Assembly (NCBI GenBank): GCA_044507775.1
Contig: JBIQIY010000023.1
Location: 1 to 64,000, forward strand
Length of the DNA: 64,000 nucleotides
From: Chryseosolibacter sp044507775
Lineage (GTDB): Bacteria; Bacteroidota; Bacteroidia; Cytophagales; Cyclobacteriaceae
Direction of reading: 5' to 3'
This document shows, piece by piece, positions 34,401 through 41,256 of the stretch. A program made the position numbers and the translations under genes. Each line of letters starts with the position of its first letter. Within the stretch, counting starts at the first letter, position 1. The notes below the pieces were generated by a model. That model saw only the letters and a program-made list of their open reading frames with translations, did not search any database and was not told the DNA's origin.

Positions 34401-34811
34401 ATGGAAAAGACAATGCACATCACTGTAAATGATTATCAACGTATCACCGGGTTGATCGAGTTTGCTGCACTGCAAAGTAAAAGCCCGGAGATCGCTGACC
34501 GATTGATGAAGGAACTGAAAGTTGCAAAGACCTTTCCACAGGACAAGATCTCGGGGAATATCGTGACGATGAACTCGCGTGTGCTGCTGAAGGAAATTAC
34601 GAGCGGCCGTGAAGTGGAGATCACGATTACGTATCCGCAGGAGGCTGACAGCCGGGAGCAGAAAGTTTCTGTCTTCTCGACAATAGGCGTCGCGTTGCTC
34701 GGCTGCCGGGAAGGGGACATTACGTCCTGGAGAATCCCGGGTGGCATCGGCAGGTTCAAGGTGGAGAAGGTAATCTACCAGCCGGAAGCGGCCGGTGATT
34801 ATTATTTGTAA
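34401..34811 (+). CDS. rnk: GreA/GreB-family, Rnk-like nucleoside diphosphate kinase regulator
   Basis: 136 residues, the same length as E. coli Rnk. A short N-terminal helical part (HITVNDYQRITGLIEFA) precedes a GreA/B C-terminal-like domain: VTMNSRVLLKEITSGREVEITITYPQEAD, then STIGVALLGCREGDITSW. Rnk-like proteins bind RNA polymerase near the secondary channel and lack the long cleavage coiled coil. The start at 34401 lies just after the predicted sigma-54 transcription start; 34413 is also possible. Controlled, by inference, by the divergently encoded two-component system. Confidence 0.85.
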   Translation: MEKTMHITVNDYQRITGLIEFAALQSKSPEIADRLMKELKVAKTFPQDKISGNIVTMNSRVLLKEITSGREVEITITYPQEADSREQKVSVFSTIGVALLGCREGDITSWRIPGGIGRFKVEKVIYQPEAAGDYYL

Positions 34812-34884
34812 GTTTCTTCAAAACTGAAATTTTTCGCGCGGATTGACGTTTACATAGTATCAGAAACGAAAACCAGATATAAAC

Positions 34885-35016
34885 ATGATTGAAACAGTGA
34901 AACTCGGAATCTTTTCAACTCTTGTAAAAATTGTTCGCAAGCTGATCGATTGTATCTGTCCCGCCTACATCCGCGCGAAACCCCATCGGGTTGCCTTCCA
35001 GTATATCCGCCGATAG
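34885..35016 (+). CDS. Small ORF of unknown function, 43 residues
   Basis: Reads MIETVKLGIFSTLVKIVRKL and continues basic (IRAKPHRVAFQYIRR), with Cys-x-Cys at 23-25. The ATG follows an AT-rich stretch suited to Bacteroidota translation. No family recognised. It lies in a 340-bp stretch between the rnk-like gene and the small protein at 35155; expression is unproven. Confidence 0.3.
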   Translation: MIETVKLGIFSTLVKIVRKLIDCICPAYIRAKPHRVAFQYIRR

Positions 35017-35154
35017 TTTATCCATCTGGCGCGAAGATGTTTTTCTTCGCGACTTACGGCTATCGGCTTTTAAGGATGAGCTCTAACGAGCCATCATTGT
35101 CTATCACAGGCATAAATCTTGGATTACATGAAAGGGAGGAATTTTAAACAAAGC

Positions 35155-35319
35155 ATGCTGGCCTATTGTAAAATCGTCCTGATGAAGATGAGCTTCAGCA
35201 GACGGCTGTTTCTAAAAGAATACAGGAAGTCGCTCTCCTGGTTGAGTCCGGAAGAGCGAAACGAACTGAGACAATGGGTCCGCGACTCAAAAAATAATAT
35301 CAGTACAACACAGGGGTGA
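35155..35319 (+). CDS. Small conserved-looking Bacteroidota protein, 54 residues
   Basis: Begins MLAYCKIVLMKMSFSRRLF, then EYRKSLSWLSPEERNELRQW. Short proteins with the same plan (LAYCKxVLEKVSF...F.KE.RK......L....W) are known to me from many Bacteroidota genomes, where they remain hypothetical. In-frame upstream starts exist at 35128 and 35119; the chosen one fits homologues. A GGGAGGA stretch lies 14 bp upstream. Possibly part of the sigma-54 transcript from 34383, though 340 bp separate the genes. Confidence 0.6.
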   Translation: MLAYCKIVLMKMSFSRRLFLKEYRKSLSWLSPEERNELRQWVRDSKNNISTTQG

Positions 35320-35423
35320 GGGTCGGTGGCGGACGGTTCAAAAAAAACACCGCCAAGTCGAAATCAGAGCAGGAATGATGCTAAATTGAGACCCAATTCT
35401 GTCTCACGTTTAAATTAGCGCAC

Positions 35424-36050
35424 GTGCTCGTCCCATCAGTAAAAAATCTGATTTTCGATCTTGGCGGTGTTATTCTGGACTTGTCCGTCGACCATACCCT
35501 CGAATCTTTCGCCCGCCTTTCGAATCTTCCCAAAGAAAAGGTTCAGAACCTTTACGCATCGACACCTGGTTTTTTGCAATATGAAAAGGGCGCCATGGAT
35601 GATCGCGCTTTCCGCGATTTTGTTCGGGCTACTTTCTCCATCTCCGTGGACGATGCCGCAATAGACGAGTGCTGGAACGCCATGCTTCGCGGAATTCCGG
35701 AAATCAAGCTCGATCTGCTCACCCACCTGCAAAACGAGTTCAGAGTCTTTCTGCTCAGCAACACAAACGGGATACACCTTGAATACATCAACGGCGTAAT
35801 GCTTTCAGCGAGCCGCGACAAGAGACCGCTCGACCATTACTTTCATAAGGCCTACTACTCTCACCGCATGGGTAAGCGCAAACCGGACGCCGAGATCTTC
35901 GAACAAGTACTTGAGGAGAATCGTCTGGTGCCGGAAGAAACGCTTTTTCTGGATGACTATGCTGTCAATATTGAAGGCGCGCAGTCATTGGGTATCAAGA
36001 CGGTTCACGTTACTTCTCCCCACCTGATACTCGACTATTTCCATGCATAG
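35424..36050 (+). CDS. HAD family hydrolase (YihX-like phosphatase)
   Basis: 208 residues from a GTG start. Motif I NLIFDLGGVILDL has the nucleophile Asp (D-x-G-G-V variant), motif II LLSNTNG, motif III GKRKPDAEIF, motif IV FLDDYAVNIEGA. The cap region between motifs I and II makes it subfamily IA. Substrate likely a small sugar phosphate or nucleotide; not determinable here. It overlaps the M50 protease gene by 8 bp, so they are translated together. Confidence 0.9.
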   Translation: MLVPSVKNLIFDLGGVILDLSVDHTLESFARLSNLPKEKVQNLYASTPGFLQYEKGAMDDRAFRDFVRATFSISVDDAAIDECWNAMLRGIPEIKLDLLTHLQNEFRVFLLSNTNGIHLEYINGVMLSASRDKRPLDHYFHKAYYSHRMGKRKPDAEIFEQVLEENRLVPEETLFLDDYAVNIEGAQSLGIKTVHVTSPHLILDYFHA

Positions 36051-37191
36051 CGAGAAGCGGCGCGTTGTACTCCAGGCAGCGTTGTTTATCATCACCATTG
36101 CTACCACGACAATCGCCGGGTCACAGTGGTGTTTTGGCAAAAACTTCTTTTCTGAAACCTACAGCTGGAGTGACTTCGCAACCGGCCTCTCGTTCTCCGT
36201 CCCGCTACTTCTGATACTTACCGTCCATGAGTTCGGGCATTACTTTGTCGCGATGTATCACAAAGTAAAAGCATCCTTGCCATACTACATCCCGATACCG
36301 CCCATTCCCTATCTGCTGACTAACATCGGAACTATGGGAGCAGTTATTCGGTTGCGGTCGCGACCCGTGAGCAACGTCCAGAATTTCGATATCGGCCTGG
36401 CCGGACCACTTGCTGGTTTCATTGTCGCGCTGGTGGTTATGTTCTACGGGTTCAAAACGCTACCTCCTCCTGAGTATATATTCAGTATTCATCCCGAGTA
36501 CGAGCAGTTCGGACTTGACTACGCTGACCACGTTTACTCAGAGGAGTATCTCAGCCAATACGAAAACATTCTCAGTCCCACATTCGGGAGTAACCTGCTT
36601 TTCTGGATTTACTCGGAGTTTGTAGCAGATCCTGCAAGAGTACCGGATCCGCATGAACTCATGCATTACCCGGTCGTATTCGCGTGCTACCTCGGACTAT
36701 TTGTTACCTGTCTGAATCTCTTGCCGATCGGCCAACTCGATGGTGGGCATATCCTTTACGGGCTCGTCGGTTTCCGCAGGCATCGCAAAGTGGCTTTGGC
36801 TTTTTTCATCGCTTTGATGTTTTACGCCGGCCTCGGCCTTCCTTATATAGATCCCGGGTTGCCCGCTAAGACTTTGATGATCGGCATCGCCTGCTATATA
36901 GCCTTTCTGTACCTGGCGTTCAGCGGATTGCGCTTGTCGCCAAGACGCACGGCTGAGGCTGCGGTCCTGATGTTCGGCTTGCAGTTCCTTCTCATGTGGC
37001 TGATTCCGGGAATCAAAGGATACGAAGGCTGGCTTCTGTTTGCTTTCATCGTCGGGCGTTTCATCGGCATCGAACACCCTCCGTCGGAAATAGAAGTACC
37101 GCTTGACAGCAAGCGCGTGATCCTGGGATGGGTCGCGTTAATTATTTTCATCCTGTGCTTCAGCCCTGCGCCGATTCAGTTTGATGCTTAG
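36043..37191 (+). CDS. Site-2 protease family zinc metalloprotease (M50)
   Basis: 382 residues, multi-pass membrane protein. Zinc motif HEFGH (His62, Glu63, His66) lies inside a hydrophobic segment, and the third-ligand motif LLPIGQLDGGH is in a later one; between them is a GLAGPLAGFIVAL segment. This is the YdiL/ARASP-like intramembrane protease group, which cuts membrane-embedded regulators. The stop codon overlaps that of the convergent downstream gene by 3 bp. Substrate unknown. Confidence 0.93.
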   Translation: MHSEKRRVVLQAALFIITIATTTIAGSQWCFGKNFFSETYSWSDFATGLSFSVPLLLILTVHEFGHYFVAMYHKVKASLPYYIPIPPIPYLLTNIGTMGAVIRLRSRPVSNVQNFDIGLAGPLAGFIVALVVMFYGFKTLPPPEYIFSIHPEYEQFGLDYADHVYSEEYLSQYENILSPTFGSNLLFWIYSEFVADPARVPDPHELMHYPVVFACYLGLFVTCLNLLPIGQLDGGHILYGLVGFRRHRKVALAFFIALMFYAGLGLPYIDPGLPAKTLMIGIACYIAFLYLAFSGLRLSPRRTAEAAVLMFGLQFLLMWLIPGIKGYEGWLLFAFIVGRFIGIEHPPSEIEVPLDSKRVILGWVALIIFILCFSPAPIQFDA

Positions 37192-39197
37192 CGCGTGACG
37201 ATCAGCTTTCGGGATCGAATGAAATTTCCCGACCGATACCGAAGGATGTAAACGCCCGGATGATGAGCACTCATACTCACCTCAGTCCGTCCGTTGCCGG
37301 CGTCCGATAAACGGAAGGAAATGTTTTCACCCGTCATAGAGAAGATCTGCAAATTCTGCGCGTCACCATCGATGTAGAAGTGGCCGCGATTGGGATTGGG
37401 GAAGACACCGACTAATTCTTCATCTTCGATACCGACACTTGCATCTATCACGCCGGATCCAAAGACAGGCCGGAGCATCAGGCTGCCCGTAACGTCTTCA
37501 TTGCGATACCAGACGCCGTTCGTATTGACCGATATTTTATCTCCTGTGTCGTTGCTCATATCGAGTCCGACCATGACCTTGGCGCCGGCGGGGGCCTGCC
37601 ATCCGATGTAGAACTTCCGCTCGTCAATCAGCAAAGCAGGGAGAAACTCGATTCGTTGAAATTCGTTTGGTCCTTTCTTGAGCACCGGCCTCGAGGCAAT
37701 GCGAAGCCACTGAGCGCCGGGAAGTCCCGCTTTCTCCGGATCGGTGTCTTCGTGGTAGATAAAAAAATCAACGCGCTGGCTGGTGGTCACCGCATAGGGT
37801 GGAAAATATACATCGAACCCGACGAGCGTGTCCTGTGTCACGCCGTTCTCGACGTCCAGCTCAAATTCATATGCCACGAGATTTCCCGCCTCGATCAAGC
37901 CTGCCGAGTATTCGGCGACGCCGTCGTCGTATGCAAAGTAATCGGACAGAATGTAGTCCGCCGTCAGCGTGTCGTTGACCGTGAATTTGATGGGAATATA
38001 GTTCTTCGTGTAATCTCCGGTTGAGTCGGGCTCGATAGGTGGAAAGTAGTTAAAGGGAATATTATCGTTTGTCTGAAGAGCGACGGTCAGCCGGATGATC
38101 GTGGAATCAATGCCAGCGTCCTGTGGAAACTGCAGGGGGTCGTTGATGTCAGGAAGGGTGTCCAGCGTAGTAAGCCTGTGCTCTTTATCCAGCAGGACGC
38201 CGTTTGTGCCATTGCTGGGTGAGGACTCACTGAGCACTGCCGTGTGCGATGGACTGGTGACGCCCAGCCGTCGGTCGGTGCTGCTGAAGTATGCTTCCGT
38301 ATGATAGTTGACTGACGAAGGGGCGTCCTTCATGTTCTGAACCTCGAATGAAGGATGCGTCATTTGATTGTTTGAGCGGAAGTGACGGCGCGGCATTGCG
38401 CGGTACTTTCCAAACAAAGGTCCAAGCTGAGTTGCGATGGCGCGGTCCGGGAAAGAAAGGTCGTCTATAGTTCGGCCTTTATTAAGGTAGACATAGTCGA
38501 CATGCCAACTATCGAAGGGACCGGACAATCGTCCGAAAGACCGGATGCGAAACTGGAACCGATCGTGAAAGAACTGGTCGCCGCTCACCTGGATGATCGT
38601 ATCATAAAATACGGTGGCATCAGCTTCTTCCTTTGGAAAGACTGTCATCACCGTTTCCCAGCCGCCTTCTTCCGCCGTCTTGAATGCTACCTCCAGAAAA
38701 TCTTTCTTATCCGGGGGTTCAAGATTTCCCTTCCACTGATAATAGAAACTCAGAAACACGGAAGACCTTTCGGCGATGGAGACCTTTGCCTCGCTGAGGT
38801 CAATAGGCCGAGACATCAGGGTGTCCGTGTAACCCGTGAGCAGCACCTCGTTCGGATTGTACGGTGCTCCCGAAGAATTAAGTCCGTCAAAAGTCGCCAC
38901 ATAAAGGGTGGGTGGTTGAATGGCCATGCCATCGTTTATCCATACAGAACTGCTGTTTTCCCAAAGGCTCGTATCCGCGTAAGCCAGGTTGAAAGGCTTC
39001 GAGAAATCATCGAAGAACGGCAGCGTCAGCGGAGCTACTTCTTTGGTTCGTCCGACTGAGTTTTCACCTTTTGCGGCGGGTGCATTCCGGGAAGGAAAAG
39101 CCGGGTAGCGCTGCAGTTGCGCCATCAGTTGATGTGACAGAACCAGGAGCAGAAGGGTGAAAATCGCCGAAGAAATGTTCCTGAAAGCCAAAGTCAC
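37188..39197 (-). CDS. Secreted protein with type A T9SS sorting domain
   Basis: 669 residues from a GTG start, with a signal peptide (AIFTLLLLVLSHQLMAQ). The middle contains jelly-roll-like segments (SVFLSFYYQWKGNLEPPD...; SDYFAYDDGVAEYSAGL) but no catalytic motif that I recognise. The C-terminus has the type A sorting domain: VGVFPNPNRGHFYIDG, QIFSMTGE, HHPGVYILRYRSG, ending in KLIVTR. It should be exported by the type IX system. It lies downstream of the PASTA and ddl genes on the same strand; whether they share a transcript is unknown. Confidence 0.87.
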   Translation of the reverse strand: MTLAFRNISSAIFTLLLLVLSHQLMAQLQRYPAFPSRNAPAAKGENSVGRTKEVAPLTLPFFDDFSKPFNLAYADTSLWENSSSVWINDGMAIQPPTLYVATFDGLNSSGAPYNPNEVLLTGYTDTLMSRPIDLSEAKVSIAERSSVFLSFYYQWKGNLEPPDKKDFLEVAFKTAEEGGWETVMTVFPKEEADATVFYDTIIQVSGDQFFHDRFQFRIRSFGRLSGPFDSWHVDYVYLNKGRTIDDLSFPDRAIATQLGPLFGKYRAMPRRHFRSNNQMTHPSFEVQNMKDAPSSVNYHTEAYFSSTDRRLGVTSPSHTAVLSESSPSNGTNGVLLDKEHRLTTLDTLPDINDPLQFPQDAGIDSTIIRLTVALQTNDNIPFNYFPPIEPDSTGDYTKNYIPIKFTVNDTLTADYILSDYFAYDDGVAEYSAGLIEAGNLVAYEFELDVENGVTQDTLVGFDVYFPPYAVTTSQRVDFFIYHEDTDPEKAGLPGAQWLRIASRPVLKKGPNEFQRIEFLPALLIDERKFYIGWQAPAGAKVMVGLDMSNDTGDKISVNTNGVWYRNEDVTGSLMLRPVFGSGVIDASVGIEDEELVGVFPNPNRGHFYIDGDAQNLQIFSMTGENISFRLSDAGNGRTEVSMSAHHPGVYILRYRSGNFIRSRKLIVTR

Positions 39198-39237
39198 GAT
39201 CTGCTTGTCATGTTAAGTTCAAATGGGCAATAGCCTG

Positions 39238-40062
39238 CTAGGGGCGACCAACTGGCGGTGCAACGCCAACGCTGTCTTCAGGCAATTCAGTTCCTTCCTG
39301 ACCAATCCAGATATCGACAACATCACCGACCATGATCACTTCGCCAGGGGTGGGTGTCTGTTTCAGGATGATACCCCCGACAGTGTCTCCGAGCAGATTC
39401 ACTTCACCAATGTTCAGATTGGAGCCGAGAATATTAACCTTTGCGTCCTCATAGGTAAAACCTAAAACGTTGGGGGTGGGCAACTTATTACTTCCTCCAT
39501 CCATTACCACCAGGTCTACCATGGTGCCTTTGGGGACGAGCACGCCGGGAACAACCTTGTTGCCGTCGATCTGCATTTCCTTCACGACATTCAGGAACGG
39601 GCCCCGCACGAGCCGGATCTTTCCCCGTTTCAGCTCACTGCCCCGCAGCACAGCCTCCGCGTTGGTCAGCGATCCATCGATCAGGTTGGGCATTTTTACC
39701 GTGGGCGGATTCTTGCGGTTTACCGATACGAAGATCTTCCGGTTCTCTTTTACTTTCGCTCCGGCAGCCGGATACTGTTTCAGGACGGTCAGGGGAGGGT
39801 AGTCCGCCGAATATGATGAATCATTTACCTCGTAACGGAGATCGTGGTTAGCCAGAAATTCCTCAACTTTTGTGATGGGCAATCCTTCTACGCTGGGTAC
39901 TGTAATACTCTCACCGTGGTTTGTCACGTGCGGAAGGTATGCGTAAAAAAGGAATATACAGACCAGGATGATGATGCACACCGCCAGGACAATATGCAAC
40001 AGGAGTCCTCCGAGTGTATCCGATTTGAATGTGAGGCCGAGATTCCGGAAGTTGAATTTCAT
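39238..40062 (-). CDS. PASTA domain protein, membrane anchored
   Basis: 274 residues. One transmembrane helix at about 20-45 (LLLHIVLAVCIIILVCIFLFYAYL), then three PASTA repeats starting ITVPSVEGLPITKVEEFL, VKMPNLIDGSLTNAEAVL and LPTPNVLGFTYEDAKVNI, each with the KVKENRKIFVSV-type strand. No kinase domain, so it is a stand-alone periplasmic binder of peptidoglycan or muropeptides by family analogy. The ddl gene lies 34 bp upstream on the same strand, which fits a cell-wall role. Confidence 0.93.
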   Translation of the reverse strand: MKFNFRNLGLTFKSDTLGGLLLHIVLAVCIIILVCIFLFYAYLPHVTNHGESITVPSVEGLPITKVEEFLANHDLRYEVNDSSYSADYPPLTVLKQYPAAGAKVKENRKIFVSVNRKNPPTVKMPNLIDGSLTNAEAVLRGSELKRGKIRLVRGPFLNVVKEMQIDGNKVVPGVLVPKGTMVDLVVMDGGSNKLPTPNVLGFTYEDAKVNILGSNLNIGEVNLLGDTVGGIILKQTPTPGEVIMVGDVVDIWIGQEGTELPEDSVGVAPPVGRP

Positions 40063-40096
40063 TTTGACACAGTTTCTTTATTCAAAGATAAGATAA

Positions 40097-41182
40097 TCAG
40101 AATTTCAACGATGAATTGAATTCCCTTTCTATGCGCTTACTCCGGTCGTATCGCTCCTGGGCCAGGTCAAGCAGCCGGGAGATCAGTTCAGTGAAGCCGA
40201 GGCCGCGCTCATTCCACATCATCGGAAACATGCTGGAATTGGTAAACCCCGGTATGGTATTGATCTCGTTGATGTAGATCTTTCCCTGGTCAGTCAGGAA
40301 GAGATCCACCCGCGCGAAGTCCTCGCAGGCAAGCGTCTTGTATGCCTTCACGCAAATATCGCGCACTTTTTCCGCTATCTTTTTCTCAAGATTTGCGGGC
40401 ACCTCGATCTTCACGGCCTCAGGATCCACGTACTTGGCGTCAAAAGTGTAAAAGTCATATTTGCTGTTGATGACGATTTCTCCCGGGTACGAAGCTTCCG
40501 GCGGGTTGTTTCCGAGGACTGCGCACTCAATCTCCCGGCCCTCGATAAACTGTTCCATCAGGATTGACTCGTCATAGCGAAAAGAGTCATCTACAGCCTT
40601 CCTGAACTCATCTTCGTTCCTCACTTTGCTCACGCCCACAGAAGAACCCAGGCTTGCGGATTTGACCATGAAAGGTACGCCCAGTGTTTTTTTGATAGCC
40701 TTGTAATCAATCTCATCGCGTTCCGTGTGGTGAAAGCTCACAAACCTGCTCACAGGTAATCCGGCATCCTGCAACAGCCGCTTCGCGATGATCTTGTTCA
40801 TCGAAATAGAGGACCCCAGCACGCCTGTGCCCACCATCGGAATGTCCATCGACTTGATCATGCCCTGGATGCTGCCATCCTCGCCATCCGTTCCGTGCAA
40901 CACGGGGAACACGACATCGGCCTTAATTCTGTCGCCACTGGAAACGAGGATAAATCCGGGACTCTGCGCATCCAGGATCAAGGCCAGCGCCTTTCCCTGC
41001 CCGATATCTTTGGTTACTCCTGACGTCAGATACCATTGACCGGACTTTGTGATGCCGATGGGAAGAGGCTCGAACCGCTCTTTGTTGATGTACTCATAAA
41101 TGTTGCGCGCCGAATTTACCGAAACACCATGTTCAACCGAGCGTCCTCCGAACAGGATGGCTACTTTCTTCTTTTTAGACAT
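40097..41182 (-). CDS. ddl: D-alanine--D-alanine ligase
   Basis: 361 residues of the ATP-grasp family. N-terminal VAILFGGRSVEHGVSVNSARN, the HGTDGEDGSIQGM loop, MVKSASLGSSVGVSKV, and the metal-binding YINEINTIPGFT near the C-terminus are all present. The enzyme joins two D-Ala residues for peptidoglycan precursors in the cytosol. The long form with the IEGREIECAVLGN insert is common in Bacteroidota. Followed on the same strand by the PASTA gene. Confidence 0.97.
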   Translation of the reverse strand: MSKKKKVAILFGGRSVEHGVSVNSARNIYEYINKERFEPLPIGITKSGQWYLTSGVTKDIGQGKALALILDAQSPGFILVSSGDRIKADVVFPVLHGTDGEDGSIQGMIKSMDIPMVGTGVLGSSISMNKIIAKRLLQDAGLPVSRFVSFHHTERDEIDYKAIKKTLGVPFMVKSASLGSSVGVSKVRNEDEFRKAVDDSFRYDESILMEQFIEGREIECAVLGNNPPEASYPGEIVINSKYDFYTFDAKYVDPEAVKIEVPANLEKKIAEKVRDICVKAYKTLACEDFARVDLFLTDQGKIYINEINTIPGFTNSSMFPMMWNERGLGFTELISRLLDLAQERYDRSKRIEREFNSSLKF

Positions 41183-41256
41183 GTGCGAATTTTTCGCGTC
41201 AAAGATAGGGAAAACGGATTATAGTATTGCGACTGGATTTGCTACCCTTACAGGCG

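Noticed and set aside
35329..35355. GGCGG...CCGCC pairing after the small protein at 35155 as a terminator
   Set aside because: The stem is only 5 bp with a 17-base A-rich loop and no T run follows.
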